Under the pieces are notes generated by a model that was not told where the DNA came from, did no database searches, and saw nothing but the letters and a program-made list of their open reading frames with translations. Positions 18,001 through 27,234 of a stretch of 64,000 bases of DNA are shown piece after piece. The stretch spans positions 124,001 to 188,000 of the forward strand of contig NZ_WHVL01000005.1 of assembly GCF_020622355.1 (NCBI RefSeq), read 5' to 3'. Position 1 is the first letter of the stretch, and each line of letters opens with the position of its first letter. The translations under genes and the position numbers were made by a program. This DNA is from Vreelandella malpeensis (GTDB taxonomy: Bacteria > Pseudomonadota > Gammaproteobacteria > Pseudomonadales > Halomonadaceae).

Positions 18001-19642
18001 CGCCGTCGAACGCCGCCACCGCCCGGCGCTCGGGCCGCCCGTTGGGCAGCATCACGTCAAGAAACCAGCGCTGGCCATGCACGGCGTCGGGCACTTGGTC
18101 CAAGGTCAGGGCCTGGGTACCGCTGACCGTGACCCGGCCCCCCAGGCGCGCGCCGGCGGTGGCCGGGTCCGATACTTTGACGATGTCCCCGGGGCGCAGA
18201 TCGGCATGATCGACGCTGCAGCGGTAGGAGACGGTTTCGGTCTCGGCTTCTTCGCTGGCCAGAATCCACTCGCCCAGGCGGCGGGCCTGTGCCCGGGACG
18301 TGCAGGCGATGGCCTCGATGTCGATCTTGCGGTAGCCGAACTTCTCCAGCGCCGCCGCGTTCTCGACTACCTCGACGCTCTTGCGGTAGCCATCGTTGGG
18401 GTCGTTGTAGCTGACGTGGGCCACGGAGTGCCGGGCTTTCAGCGCCGTGCCCTCGTAGACGAACTCGCCGTCAATGACGTTCGCCGGCGTCACCAGCTTG
18501 ACCGGGTCGCGGGGCATGTCCGCCACCGGCATGACGGTGTTGGTGCCCCAGTAGGTCATCCCCCGGAAGGCGCTGGCGACGGTGTGCAGCGCCCGCAGGG
18601 CATCGACCTCGTCGGCCATGACGGTGTTGAACGTGAACCGTGGCTCCTCGCCGCCGAACCCGTCCGGTACGAGCTCGTCGCAATACTGCGCGATGCGGTA
18701 CAACTCCCATTTGTCGATGTTGCGCAGCCCGGCGCCGTAGCGCATCTTGCGGGCCAGGTCGTGGTAGCACCATGCCGGGTTGTCGGTCCACGCCAGTTTG
18801 AAATTGCCCGACCAGAACCCCGAATAGGTGCGGGTTTCCGGGTCGTAGTTGTCCGGCACCTGGACGATCAGGCCCTTCACGTCATAGGCCCGGGCCGGTA
18901 TCGCGTTGCCGAACTGGGCGGCGTCGACCTCGATACCCATCAGAGCGCTATCCGGGTAGTTCAGCTTCGCGTCGATGATGGTGGTGGTGTAGGCCCAGTA
19001 GGTGTCGTTCTGGGTCGTCGCGGTGTCGTCGTCGGCGCTCAGGCGGCGCACGCGCACATCCCACGGCCCGGCACCTTCGAGCTCGACGCGGTAGCTGCGC
19101 TGGTAAGGGCTCGTCGTCTTGCCCTGGATCGTGTCGCGGCGGCGCTCTTGCCAGCCACCCCCGCCCCGGCGTACGTCGATGGCGATCTCCACCGCCGCGC
19201 CCACCAGGTCGCCATTCTCGACGTTCTGGTGACTCAGGGCCGGCAGCTGCACGGTCACGCGTACCGCGTCGGCGTCCAGCGTGCCGATCGTGCGGGTGAT
19301 CGGCGCGCCGTGCTTTACCTGGGCCGAGACCTCGGTGGTGGACTCCACCGCCGGGAACCCCGGGATATGCGCCTGATCGGGCTCACCGTTGCGGGTATGC
19401 ACCGTGACGCCTTGGAAGTTCCACTCGCCGTTGGCCGCCTGCAGCGGGGTCTCGTCGAAAAACACGGATTGCATGCCATTGGCCAGGCCAACGATCGGCC
19501 CCTCGCCGAGTAGGTCCACCAGGCGCGCCTTGGACGTCGCACGCAGCGTGTTCGGGGCTTCCTGGGGCGTGCGCTGGCTGCCGCCGCCACCGCCGCCCTT
19601 GCCGCCACCGCCGGCGCCCTGCAGGTGTTCGAATGCGCCCAT
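15041..19642 (-). CDS. Tail tip / host-specificity protein J
   Basis: 1533 residues, lambda J size class. The glycine-rich start (GAGGGGKGGGGGGS) and TSKARLVDLLGEGPIVGLANG open the hub domain; fibronectin-like segments occupy about 640-850 (ITAQAFTYLAGGTEHQGMTI, WMIRVRGVTALGTG); a very long Ala/Glu/Gln-rich coiled coil runs about 870-1230; a conserved fragment (KANFNGK-like DGRVVIRDALIASLGVEKL) precedes the C-terminal receptor region. Forms the central tail fibre that touches the host receptor. It is followed at 4-bp overlap by the next tail gene. Confidence 0.92.
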   Translation of the reverse strand: MGAFEHLQGAGGGGKGGGGGGSQRTPQEAPNTLRATSKARLVDLLGEGPIVGLANGMQSVFFDETPLQAANGEWNFQGVTVHTRNGEPDQAHIPGFPAVESTTEVSAQVKHGAPITRTIGTLDADAVRVTVQLPALSHQNVENGDLVGAAVEIAIDVRRGGGGWQERRRDTIQGKTTSPYQRSYRVELEGAGPWDVRVRRLSADDDTATTQNDTYWAYTTTIIDAKLNYPDSALMGIEVDAAQFGNAIPARAYDVKGLIVQVPDNYDPETRTYSGFWSGNFKLAWTDNPAWCYHDLARKMRYGAGLRNIDKWELYRIAQYCDELVPDGFGGEEPRFTFNTVMADEVDALRALHTVASAFRGMTYWGTNTVMPVADMPRDPVKLVTPANVIDGEFVYEGTALKARHSVAHVSYNDPNDGYRKSVEVVENAAALEKFGYRKIDIEAIACTSRAQARRLGEWILASEEAETETVSYRCSVDHADLRPGDIVKVSDPATAGARLGGRVTVSGTQALTLDQVPDAVHGQRWFLDVMLPNGRPERRAVAAFDGDQVRLDQPLSATPVTGAMWILSSQSIEPRQFRVLAVSESTGEGGGLEYHVTALEHDPTKYARIELGIELEPPNYTLLPSGPVSPPYAITAQAFTYLAGGTEHQGMTISWTPSDDPRVQRYILEVQGPADMQWRTVYTETGTSVDLRDVDPGQWMIRVRGVTALGTGSPWVTLITNVAGLLLPVPPDSVDIEVGTFSVTLRPRGLYPGAMWEFWRSGVALEAHLIESNAVNLGVATVLTDTDRRSATTYFYYVRGINAYGVSTWYPVQATTLEQFDDIIEAIDKNIYREGGVVEQWNERLDHTREALEQADAAMQEAIDNADAKIAGATESVEQAREELQTRLDAADGRLSSASEQLEQAREQIEDVDERVSGFDQRIGDNAASIERVERAGADGRQALAEDVGRVAAETNAALADNRERVSALATDQVALTERVSDSEASLDGFRSSTNISLQALAEAGAAMTQQIDAAQSAIDDNQADIEEVSKTLASNDAADVFRRLAMQAQALGNAAQQDIDRTVSVDERRALSERLEALSAEFGGNLATVRDRITALTDADSALAQSFLELDAAFEASRSALSTELTALSTAQRALTRRVETAESTLGDNTGSIETIEQTLAGEEAVNVFRRLALQAQALGNAAQHDVTVVVEATERQALAAEQNRLSAKVGENEALNESRYSALSTENSATSARVEQVRAEANGKFANVEQELMAIVDPKGGVVARYLVTTEVNGKKAMIGMQADGTTAEIMLIADQTAIINPVNGQLVTAFVVSDGRVVIRDALIASLGVEKLRALDGSLAFENGRLRADLIDAQRLRLRFGQIDDVWIQNAQIANGAIDSAKIRNLSVGTLQIGEDAVSVSSSFESTAQWDAPQAAWQDAGSLWHDAQGGATVVWLTVDASVASSLPSGAPVTAGFAVRVLLNGTTVRNFGFVRSIRGNGLIELTESWSSAATLPSYSGWREIVVQVQFNGNIQRRVRGCSAITISRKR

Positions 19643-20236
19643 CTATTCCATCTCCTCGGCGGACATCCCCGCACTGACCACCACGCTGCCCACCCGCACC
19701 CGTCCGTAGATCAGCGGCACCGGCAGGCCCTGGGTGGATGAATTGACCGGCCCGTTGAACAGAAATGACGGCCGCTGATCGGGGGTTTCCCGCTCGCTGT
19801 ACTGGCTGCTGGGGGTCGGCGCCAGCATCATCGAGACGCCGCCCAGGGCCATCGCGCTACCGAACGCCGCGAGCCCGCCCTTTGTGAGAATGCCCGCCCC
19901 GAACACCCCCGCCCCGGGCACCAGGAAGCTCGCTCCGATCACTGCCGCCCCGGCCAGCACCTTGCCCACCCCGCCACTGCCGCCCGCGCCCTGCAGCGCT
20001 GGCAGAATGTGCAGCTCCCGGGCGCCGCCCAGGGCCAGGGTCAACTCCTGCTCTCCCAACGCGGCCCCGGTGGCCGGGTGCCCCCGCACGATCTGCCAAT
20101 CGCCAGCGGCGAGCGTCTCGCGAAAGCCCTCGAGCTGGGTACTCAGCGCGCGAATGGCCTCGGCGCCATCGCGCACCGACAACGAAAAAGGCCCGCCGAA
20201 GCGAGCCAGGGAGCCGTGCAGGTGAATCTCGTGCAT
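19643..20236 (-). CDS. Tail assembly protein I
   Basis: 197 residues. A ubiquitin-like N-terminal domain (HLHGSLARFGGPFSLSVRDG) is followed by two glycine/alanine-rich hydrophobic segments (about 85-130) typical of lambda gpI, and a C-terminal stretch ending in LPVPLIYGRVRVGSVVVSAG, a strongly conserved family motif. Needed for tail tip assembly with K and J. It lies directly between K and J with no gap, as in lambda. Confidence 0.9.
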   Translation of the reverse strand: MHEIHLHGSLARFGGPFSLSVRDGAEAIRALSTQLEGFRETLAAGDWQIVRGHPATGAALGEQELTLALGGARELHILPALQGAGGSGGVGKVLAGAAVIGASFLVPGAGVFGAGILTKGGLAAFGSAMALGGVSMMLAPTPSSQYSERETPDQRPSFLFNGPVNSSTQGLPVPLIYGRVRVGSVVVSAGMSAEEME

Positions 20237-20239
20237 GGG

Positions 20240-20968
20240 TCAGGGGTCCTGTGACGTGTGTCGCATCCAGTGGGTGATATAGGGCAGCCAGCGGCCCAGG
20301 GGCTCGCGCACGGACAGGCGCGACGGGTCGACCGCGAAACGGCCACAGGGGTGGTGAAGTGCCAGGCCGTGCTCGAGCAGCACGCCGCCGTGGCTGGGTA
20401 CCGGGCTTCGCAGCTGCGCCAGCCACATATCGCCTGGGCGCGCCTCCTCGGCTGAGATGCGCCGGAACCCGGCGGCGGCGAACCCGTCCTGGTAGAGATC
20501 CTGGCCGGCCAGCCACCACTCCCAGGAACGGGGCACGTCCGGCAGCACCACGTCGAGTTCCTCGGCGTAGTAATCGCGAATCAGGCCATAGCAGTCATGG
20601 ATGCCGTGAACGAAGCCGCGCCCCACCAGCGGCGCGCGCTCGGCACCCTCTACGCCCCACCAGCGTATGGGCGTGGTCTGCTCGCCGTCGGTGGCCACGA
20701 TCCCCCAGGGCATCCCGCTGGTCTGCTGCCCGCGCATGTCCGCTTCGCTCGGGCAGTCCGGGTAATCCGGGTGGCTATGCACCACCGCGAGCAGCCCCGC
20801 CGCCTGAGCCGCCGCCATGTCCCGTGACGCCACCCGGAACGTGGCGGCGGGGTCGTCGGCCACGTTGGGCACCTGCCGGCACCCGTCGGCAGTGATCAGC
20901 CAGACCGCCTCCAGCGGGTACGCCTCGAGCGCGGCGGCGCGGATCTCCTCGGCGTATTGATCAAACAT
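20240..20968 (-). CDS. Tail assembly protein K (JAB/MPN plus NlpC/P60 peptidase)
   Basis: 242 residues. The N-terminal JAB/Mov34 metalloprotease-like domain carries VVHSHPDYPDCPSEAD (about 62-77), and the C-terminal NlpC/P60 domain starts at GIHDCYGLIRDYY, with the catalytic Cys, and has SHGGVLLEHG holding the expected His. Lambda gpK has the same pair of domains and acts in tail tip assembly; the NlpC domain may cut cell wall during entry. Located between L and I in lambda order. Confidence 0.92.
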   Translation of the reverse strand: MFDQYAEEIRAAALEAYPLEAVWLITADGCRQVPNVADDPAATFRVASRDMAAAQAAGLLAVVHSHPDYPDCPSEADMRGQQTSGMPWGIVATDGEQTTPIRWWGVEGAERAPLVGRGFVHGIHDCYGLIRDYYAEELDVVLPDVPRSWEWWLAGQDLYQDGFAAAGFRRISAEEARPGDMWLAQLRSPVPSHGGVLLEHGLALHHPCGRFAVDPSRLSVREPLGRWLPYITHWMRHTSQDP

Positions 20969-20977
20969 CGTTGCGCC

Positions 20978-21676
20978 TCACACTTTGCCTACGCCAGGAA
21001 ATGCCCGCGTCGGTAGCACACTGTGCTGACCGAACCGCAGGCGACAGTCGCCGAGCTGTTTGCCGCAACGATCACCCCCTCGCTCGGTGGGGTGGCCGCT
21101 GGCGTCCCATTCGCCGTCGCCGGCGTAGGGACACGTCGCTTCTTCGTACCGGTACCGCGAACCGTCCCACCAGCGGTAGCGGTGGGTACAGGTGCGCAGC
21201 ACCTGCCGCGCCGGGATCTTGCGCCCTTCCTGGTCGGCCTCCACCGACAGCTCGAACGTGATCGTCATGCGGTTGTGGGCCTGTTTACGCTCGATCACGT
21301 AGTGATCCTCGGGAAAGAGCGCTTCCGGGTCGGGGTCGCTGCCGTCGTCGAGATGCTTGCGGTACGTGCGCCGGCGGACCACCGGCACGCCGACCAGGTC
21401 ATCGGCGCCGATGACGAGACTCAAAAACGCGAGATCCATCGCCGTGACCGTCAGCATCGGCCGGGCGGCGGCGCCCTGGCCGTTCCACGCGAACCCCTCG
21501 GCCTTTATCTGCATGGGCTGGTAGGCGTAGCCGTTGAACATGGCCGCGCCGCCCGCCACCGGCTCCAGGGTGAACCGCAGAAACCCCTCGCCGTAGCGGC
21601 GGCAGTCGAGCTCGAACAGCGTCACGATGGCGTCCTGGGTCAGGCCCTGGGCCTCGCGGGCGATGATGTTGCTCAT
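20978..21676 (-). CDS. Minor tail protein L
   Basis: 232 residues of the lambda gpL family. The C-terminal domain has four widely spaced cysteines (VLRTCTHRYRWWDG, EEATCPYAGDGEW, GGDRCGKQLGDCRLRFG), the arrangement that binds an iron-sulfur cluster in lambda gpL. ATG 21676 overlaps the end of gene M. Part of the tail tip. Identification rests on the cysteine pattern and gene order. Confidence 0.9.
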   Translation of the reverse strand: MSNIIAREAQGLTQDAIVTLFELDCRRYGEGFLRFTLEPVAGGAAMFNGYAYQPMQIKAEGFAWNGQGAAARPMLTVTAMDLAFLSLVIGADDLVGVPVVRRRTYRKHLDDGSDPDPEALFPEDHYVIERKQAHNRMTITFELSVEADQEGRKIPARQVLRTCTHRYRWWDGSRYRYEEATCPYAGDGEWDASGHPTERGGDRCGKQLGDCRLRFGQHSVLPTRAFPGVGKV

Positions 21677-22026
21677 GCCACCACCTCTCTTAGCGTTGCC
21701 GTGACTGTCGCTCGCCCCTTGGCGTCGTAAACGATTTTGGCGCCGTCGTCACATACCACCTTGTGCTCGGCCTTGGTGATAGGGTGCGTCCAGAGGAACG
21801 CGTCGACGCCCCCGGCCGCGTTGATGAAACCAACTAGGATCTTCACCTCAGCGTGCTTGAGGTGAGGCCAACGCATCGACCATGATTTGAGCAAGGGGTT
21901 GATCCCCCGCCGGGAGCGCTGCTCATACCCGTCACCGAATTTGACGACGCTACGCGCATACGAGGGAGTTTCTTCCAGGCCGTAGGCAATGCCCGGATAG
22001 CGCCCTACTTCTGGCAATCGCTGCAT
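21673..22026 (-). CDS. Minor tail protein M
   Basis: 117 residues from ATG 22026. Contains SVVKFGDGYEQRSRRGINPL, the typical lambda gpM motif (FGDGYEQR), and a C-terminal KGRATVTATLREVV. An upstream extension in the same frame overlaps the tape measure gene and is not needed. Tail tip component between H and L. Confidence 0.88.
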   Translation of the reverse strand: MQRLPEVGRYPGIAYGLEETPSYARSVVKFGDGYEQRSRRGINPLLKSWSMRWPHLKHAEVKILVGFINAAGGVDAFLWTHPITKAEHKVVCDDGAKIVYDAKGRATVTATLREVVA

Positions 22027-22027
22027 G

Positions 22028-25000
22028 TTATCGACCACCTCGAATGGCTTCGTACAGCACCCCACCATGGCGCAACTGTCGCTGAATTTCTGACGTCGTG
22101 ACTTGCTCGACAAAGCCCTTGGCGATGGCCTGTCCCTGAGCATGGGCATCTGTCTGAGTCATACCCGGCTGCGCCTGAACGGTAAGATCGACATTGAAAT
22201 TGACACCTCCACCGGCGCCGCCCAGTGAGGCAGCGCCCGGCGAGCGCATACCCACCACGCCGCCCGAGGCATACCCACTGAACCCCTTGCGCAGCGCCTC
22301 TACCACGCTTAGTCCGCCTGCCCGCGCCACATCCTCCTGGCTCCACACCACTTCCCCGCGGTGCACGACACCCGCCGGCTCGTATTTGCCGCCCGGACCG
22401 GTGTACCCGCCACCCGAAAAGCCGATCGAGCCGATGAAGTCGCCGGCGCTTCCGCTGTAGGCGCCCGGGCTGCCGGCGGCGATAGCACCACCCCCGAACA
22501 TCGAGAACAGCCCGAGTGCCTGCTGCCGTATGGCAATGCGGATCAGGTCATTGATGACGCTGTCGGCCAGGTCGCGAAAGCTGAGCTTGCCCGTCTTGGC
22601 GAACTGCGCCAGAGCATCTTCGCTGCGCTGTAGGGCATTGGTGAGCGCCTGTTCAGACTGCGTCGCGGCATTGCGCGCCTGCTCCATGTACTGCTCGAGT
22701 CCACGACGTGTGCCGTTGCCCCAGTCCTGTTCGGCAGCCCGCTTACGCGCCGCCGCTGACTCAACCAGTCCGACTTCCTCTTCCATCAACCGCATCAACA
22801 GCGCGCGCCTTTCCTCATAAGCGCCTTCGCTGATACGCGTCGACTCATCCTCCTGCCTCTGGTGTAGTTCCCGCATTTCATCGGCATAGCGCTGGCGAAC
22901 CCCGGCGATCTCGCGCATGACCTGCACGGCTTGGTCGCCGCGACCCACGGCGATGATGTCGATCTCCATGTCCTGCTGTCGGGCAGCGAGGCGCGCACGT
23001 TCGGCCATCTCGAAGCGCCGCAGGTCCAGCGCCTCCTGGGCTTGCTTGGCGATCTGCTCGCGGGCGGTCAGCTCCTGCTCGAGCTGCTGCAGGTGCTGGG
23101 CGTGGGCCTGGCTGATCTCGCGAAGGCCACCGTGCTCCAGGTCGTAGGCCAGCGCGGCGGCGCGGCTGGCATCGTCGTGCAAAGCGATCTGTCGTTTCAG
23201 CGAGTCGGCCTGCTGTTGGTAGGCCTGCGCGATGCGTGACGCGCTGCTGGTGGCCTCGCGGGCCGCTGACCGTGCAGCGTCGGCGGCTTTCTTGCGCGCG
23301 TCGGCATTGGCCTGTTCCTGCTCAGCCTGGGCCACGAGTGCCAAGGTGTAGCCGCGCATGATCGGGCTTTCTACCCCTTGAGCATCCAGCCAGCGGCTGG
23401 CCTGGCCAAGCGCCGACGGGTCGCGCAGGTTGGCGATCTGGTCACGCAGTTGGTCGTTGTAGCGCTGCCACGCCTGCAGCGTCTTCTCTGAGGGGGCGCT
23501 ATCGTTCGCCGCATTACCGGCTGACTCAACAGCAGATGCCGCTTCACGGGCAATTGGGGTCAAGGTATCGAAGCGGGCGCTTAGCTCGCCGACCTCACGG
23601 TGACTGCGAGCAATACTGGCCATGGCGTCCAGCATGCTACGCCGTAAGCTATCTGAGACACCCTCGGTCTCCGTAATTCGCTGCATGACCGACTGCCAAT
23701 CAACGTCGATACCCTGGGCGGCAGCTGCTGAAGCTCGATTGATGTCCGCAAACATCTCGCCCAATTCGGGCGAGGTGGTGCGATTCATACCGCCACCATA
23801 TAGCGCCTGGGCAATCTCTTCGCGCATTTTTTGCGCGGCAGCCACAGCGCTTTCTCGCTCCTCATCGATTTTTTCAGATAGACGCGTCAGCTCCAGATCC
23901 CGCTCGATACCGGACAACTTTCGAAAATCCTCGATGACCTGGTCGATCGGCTGGCTCATGTCCGATAGCGATGAAGCGACATCGTCGGCGCTGTCGCGGA
24001 AAAGCCATAAACTGGCTGCCGCTCCAGCGGCCAAAGTGATGATTCCGGCTGGCCCAGGCAATAAAGCTAGGGCAGTAGCCTTGGCTCGGCTCGCCAAGCT
24101 GGTAGCGTTTGCCAGCCGGTTCTGGGCAACGGCTTCCGCGTTGGTGGCGACTTGGCTTTGAGTCGAAGCGTGCACTTCCGCCACACGCGCCGCGTTCAAA
24201 CGTGCCAACGCCGCCGTATGCCGATCTGTCCCGCGCGCGGCTCCCTCTACGGCTTGAGCTCGAGACAGTTCTTGCCTAGCAGCGTGTAGCGCTCCTCGCG
24301 CCTGACGCGCAGTGGCGACGGCCGCTTGCTCCTGAGCCACGGCCAACGCGACATGCGACCGAGCATTGTTCAGCGTCTCGACACCCGCCTTGGCCATGGT
24401 GACGCTGAAATCCGCCATACGCTTGGTCAGTGCCAGCGAGACAACGGCAGCACCGGCGGTGACGAAAGCATTGAGGTTGTCGGTAACAAAGTCGATGGCA
24501 GCCGCCAGTGCTTCCGTAGTGCCTGTACCCTCATTCATGTCGCCGAGGTACTTCGACCAGTGGTTAGAGAGCTTCTGTATCGCGTCCGCCACGGTAGTGG
24601 GCATGCTTTCGGCCAAGTCGGCGTTACGCTGCTGGGCCGCCAGGGCCGCATTGGCGAACAGCTCCATCGAGATCTTGCCTTGTGCCGCCATCTGCTTCAC
24701 TTGCTGCTCGGTGACGGTCGCCCCGCCCGCCATCTCGCTCAGGTAGCGGGCAATATCGCCTACTATTGTGGGCACCACTTCCAGCATGGTTTGCCACTCA
24801 TCACCCGAGACCCGGTTGTTGACCATCGCTTTGGAAAGCGCCCGAATGGCGCGCTCGCCCCCCATCACGGTGGCCGCATTGATCGTAAGCGACGATGAGA
24901 ACGAGTCGATGAACCCCAGGGTATGGCGCGTCTCGAAGCCGAGCTCTTTCATGCTGCTGGCGGACTGCACGAACAGCTCCTGCTGCTCCTGCAGCGGCTT

Positions 25001-25372
25001 GTAGGTGCGGTCGCTGGTTTCCATCAGCGCTTGCTGCACCTGGCGATACTCTTCGGTGCCTTCCGTCACCATGCGAATACGGCTCGCCATCTGGCCGTAT
25101 TCATCGGCAATATGAATGCTACGGCCTACGGCAAAGGCGCTGGCCAGCACGCCCGTCATACGCAGCGCGCTTTGCCGAATCTCCAACATCTGGGCGTTCA
25201 TCGCTCGCAGGTTGGTTTGATTGCGTTGGATGGCCGCATCCTGCCGGCGGGCGCCGCCTTCCATGGTTTTATAGTAGTCGCTGCCCATGCGCGAGGCGCG
25301 AGCCATCTCGCGCTGGTACACGCTGGAATCCGCGCTGATGCGTACGATCAACTCACGTAGGGACGAGGCCAT
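22028..25372 (-). CDS. Tail tape measure protein (H)
   Basis: 1114 residues from ATG 25372, which has GGAGAAAA just upstream; a start at 25390 would lie inside the terminator T run. The N-terminal tape-measure core (about 70-300: [37 protein letters not shown]) is followed by hydrophobic segments near 300 and 450 ([20 protein letters not shown]), long charged coiled-coil regions, and a lambda H-type C-terminal region ([20 protein letters not shown]). It sets tail length and probably reaches the inner membrane during DNA entry. Confidence 0.93.
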   Translation of the reverse strand: MASSLRELIVRISADSSVYQREMARASRMGSDYYKTMEGGARRQDAAIQRNQTNLRAMNAQMLEIRQSALRMTGVLASAFAVGRSIHIADEYGQMASRIRMVTEGTEEYRQVQQALMETSDRTYKPLQEQQELFVQSASSMKELGFETRHTLGFIDSFSSSLTINAATVMGGERAIRALSKAMVNNRVSGDEWQTMLEVVPTIVGDIARYLSEMAGGATVTEQQVKQMAAQGKISMELFANAALAAQQRNADLAESMPTTVADAIQKLSNHWSKYLGDMNEGTGTTEALAAAIDFVTDNLNAFVTAGAAVVSLALTKRMADFSVTMAKAGVETLNNARSHVALAVAQEQAAVATARQARGALHAARQELSRAQAVEGAARGTDRHTAALARLNAARVAEVHASTQSQVATNAEAVAQNRLANATSLASRAKATALALLPGPAGIITLAAGAAASLWLFRDSADDVASSLSDMSQPIDQVIEDFRKLSGIERDLELTRLSEKIDEERESAVAAAQKMREEIAQALYGGGMNRTTSPELGEMFADINRASAAAAQGIDVDWQSVMQRITETEGVSDSLRRSMLDAMASIARSHREVGELSARFDTLTPIAREAASAVESAGNAANDSAPSEKTLQAWQRYNDQLRDQIANLRDPSALGQASRWLDAQGVESPIMRGYTLALVAQAEQEQANADARKKAADAARSAAREATSSASRIAQAYQQQADSLKRQIALHDDASRAAALAYDLEHGGLREISQAHAQHLQQLEQELTAREQIAKQAQEALDLRRFEMAERARLAARQQDMEIDIIAVGRGDQAVQVMREIAGVRQRYADEMRELHQRQEDESTRISEGAYEERRALLMRLMEEEVGLVESAAARKRAAEQDWGNGTRRGLEQYMEQARNAATQSEQALTNALQRSEDALAQFAKTGKLSFRDLADSVINDLIRIAIRQQALGLFSMFGGGAIAAGSPGAYSGSAGDFIGSIGFSGGGYTGPGGKYEPAGVVHRGEVVWSQEDVARAGGLSVVEALRKGFSGYASGGVVGMRSPGAASLGGAGGGVNFNVDLTVQAQPGMTQTDAHAQGQAIAKGFVEQVTTSEIQRQLRHGGVLYEAIRGGR

Positions 25373-25388
25373 ACTTTTCTCCGGGCAC

Positions 25389-25410
25389 AAAAAAACCCGC
25401 CGTAGCGGGT
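25389..25410 (-). terminator. Intrinsic terminator directly before the tape measure gene
   Basis: ACCCGC-CGTA-GCGGGT on the minus strand followed by seven T. It ends 17 bases before the tape measure start codon, leaving no room for a promoter. Confidence 0.85.
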
Positions 25411-25430
25411 TCGGGTAAGATTTTTTAAAC

Positions 25431-25832
25431 TTATCGCATCATTCTTCCAACGACTTCGTTCGCACATTCTGGATAACTATTAGATGCAAGATCAAAGGGC
25501 TCTAAATTAGACGAATAAACCTCACGAATAATATTTAAAGACTCTTCGTCTCCTTCAAATCTACTCAAAAGGTCTTCAAAACTTATCGATTCCGAATCTT
25601 GTATGTCGCCTAATCGAATATAAAACATACTTTGCAAATGACATTTAAATAGCTGATCTTTCATAGCCAAAACAGCAAGTTGCTTCGATATATTGTTGAA
25701 TTCTAACACTTCGTCTTCTGTGTAGAGACGCTGCTCAGCCGAAGAAACGTGATCATGACCATGATCGGAAAAAGCGCTTGATGGCAGCAATAATGCCAGC
25801 CAAAGAATTTTTTTTAATTTTTTCATTATCAC
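25431..25832 (-). CDS. Small exported protein, AT-rich cargo gene
   Basis: About 131-133 residues; start at ATG 25826 or 25832. A signal peptide is clear ([22 protein letters not shown]), followed by a His/Asp start (DHGHDHVSS), a helical body with single cysteines near 62 and 122, and no further membrane segment. GC content is well below that of the tail genes on both sides, and it has its own terminator, so it looks like a later insertion (moron). Family not recognised. Confidence 0.6.
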   Translation of the reverse strand: MIMKKLKKILWLALLLPSSAFSDHGHDHVSSAEQRLYTEDEVLEFNNISKQLAVLAMKDQLFKCHLQSMFYIRLGDIQDSESISFEDLLSRFEGDEESLNIIREVYSSNLEPFDLASNSYPECANEVVGRMMR

Positions 25833-26001
25833 TTTCCCTTGTCCCTAATCGCCATCCAGCATGATCTAGCTCAACAAAGTCGCCGCAGCCTTCGCACAGT
25901 TCCCAATACGTCTCACCCGGCTTGCAAACTCCACGATAGTATTTTCGTGCGATCTCCTCGCCTTCTAGCTTCACGGCGCAGTTCCGGCAGTATTCAGCCA
26001 C
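25753..26001 (-). CDS. Small zinc-ribbon protein
   Basis: 82 residues. CRNC near residue 5 and CEGC near 37 form a likely zinc ribbon (MAEYCRNCAVKLEGEEIARK, WELCEGCGDFVELDHAGW). The last 20 residues are basic and hydrophobic ([15 protein letters not shown]) and may be amphipathic. Its 3' end overlaps the start of the exported AT-rich gene by about 80 bases in another frame. Either both are translated or only one is real; the cysteine pattern favours this one. Confidence 0.6.
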   Translation of the reverse strand: MAEYCRNCAVKLEGEEIARKYYRGVCKPGETYWELCEGCGDFVELDHAGWRLGTRESDNEKIKKNSLAGIIAAIKRFFRSWS

Positions 26002-26069
26002 GGCAAGATCCCCGTTGAGTCACCCCAACAGGGAACGTACCGCAAATTTCTAAGTTTTGCTAGGCCTTA

Positions 26070-27032
26070 CTAGGCTGTTACCGGCAGGCTGTGCGTCCGT
26101 GCCATCAGTCGCTCTACCTCCTGTCGCGTCGAATCGGCCTGGCCGATGTGGTGGCGCATCGCAAGTACTTCGGCTTCGCAGCAGCTCACGTCGAACCCCG
26201 CGTTCTTGAGTTGGCCGAGCAGGCGCAGCGTGGGCGATGGGGCGCTTTCGCCGTGCAGATGCCGGGCTTTGACCCAGTGGCGGTTCGGGTACGCCGTGGG
26301 TAGGTCATTGGCCCAGTCATGGGCGAGCTGCTGATTGATCTCCGGCCAGGCCGACATTGGGTAGTGAATGGCGGGCTGCGCCGGGGGCTGCGGCTCCACC
26401 GGTAGCGCCTGCCGGGCGAGGTAGTCGCCCTCGATGATCTTCTGGGTTTCGCGCTCGATGCTCTCTTGCACGAACACCATGGCACGGTCGACCTGCGCCG
26501 GGGTGGCGTCCTCGATATGCGCCAGCCCAAGATAGCCGTTGACCAGTTTCCACATGCCGGCGTAGTCGGCGCTCTCACCCTGGGCGCTTCGCAGATTGGC
26601 CAGGGTGCGGACGGCGCGATTCAGCGGCTTGCGGTCGTCGATGGTGGTGAAGCGCGGGTTCTCGGCGCCGCCGTGCTGCCAGTAGTCATTGAGCACCTCG
26701 AAGCACTCGGCTTGATACTCAACGAGCCTTTCGCGAGCTGCGGGCTTTACCCGGGAAGTATCGATACCGAAAAGCCACCCGTTCAACTTGTTGAGCGGCA
26801 AGGTGATGAAACGCCGGCGCTGCTGCTGGCCCGGGAGCTGAATGTCCATCATGGACATGCAGGTGCTGAGTACGGGATGGCGTTTGATGCGCTTGAATTG
26901 AGCCTCCCATTGCAAGCCGATCGCATCACAAATGGGCTTCATAGCCACGCGAATAACGCCCTCAACATTGAAGGTCGGTATGCGGGCGCCATGGAAATCG
27001 ATTGAAACGGGTGTAGCGGTAAGGGCTGTCAT
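26070..27032 (-). CDS. P22-type phage antirepressor (Ant-like)
   Basis: 320 residues from ATG 27032, with AGGAG about 9 bases upstream. Residues about 5-120 match the P22 antirepressor N-terminal domain: IPTFNVEGVIRVAMKPICDA, LQWEAQFKRI, KLNGWLFGIDTSRVKPAARE, LVEYQAECFEVLNDYW. The C-terminal half is a different, helical domain. Such proteins bind phage repressors and force induction. It sits inside the tail operon, far from cI, with its own antisense-RNA-like leader, and is separated from upstream tail genes by two terminators, so it is an independent regulatory unit. Confidence 0.88.
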   Translation of the reverse strand: MTALTATPVSIDFHGARIPTFNVEGVIRVAMKPICDAIGLQWEAQFKRIKRHPVLSTCMSMMDIQLPGQQQRRRFITLPLNKLNGWLFGIDTSRVKPAARERLVEYQAECFEVLNDYWQHGGAENPRFTTIDDRKPLNRAVRTLANLRSAQGESADYAGMWKLVNGYLGLAHIEDATPAQVDRAMVFVQESIERETQKIIEGDYLARQALPVEPQPPAQPAIHYPMSAWPEINQQLAHDWANDLPTAYPNRHWVKARHLHGESAPSPTLRLLGQLKNAGFDVSCCEAEVLAMRHHIGQADSTRQEVERLMARTHSLPVTA

Positions 27033-27039
27033 GGTGGAG

Positions 27040-27234
27040 CTCCTTTTGCTTGGCAAAGGGTCCGCCATCAATCTCTCACAAATGGGGGCGGACCGTACGC
27101 GGGGTGAGAGACCGGAGCAAAAGGAAACCCGGCACACCCGAAGGTGTCCCACGCACGGCCCGCCATAGCGGGCACAAAAAAGCGCCTTGGGGCGCTGTGC
27201 GCCTTTTGCTTGGTTGGGCTCTCACACCCGCGCC
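27040..27234 (-). ncRNA. C4 / P4 CI-like antisense RNA leader of the antirepressor
   Basis: Read on the minus strand, segment A (27234-27201) holds GTGTGAGAGCC and CAAGCAAAAGG. Segment B (27124-27099) holds CCTTTTGCTCC and TCTCTCACCCCGCG, the complement of A. Segment C at the antirepressor RBS (27080-27041) again holds TGTGAGAG and CCAAGCAAAAGGAGC, also complementary to B. A hairpin with a T run lies between A and B. This seqA-seqB-seqC layout is that of P4 immunity and of P1 c4-icd-ant, where the processed RNA B blocks translation or causes termination. RNA ends are not determined. Confidence 0.7.

Noticed and set aside
17099..19513. 804-codon plus-strand frame opposite the tail tip gene
   Set aside because: Shadow of the J gene caused by GC skew at third positions; residues are mostly Arg, Gly, Asp and Val with no known motif.
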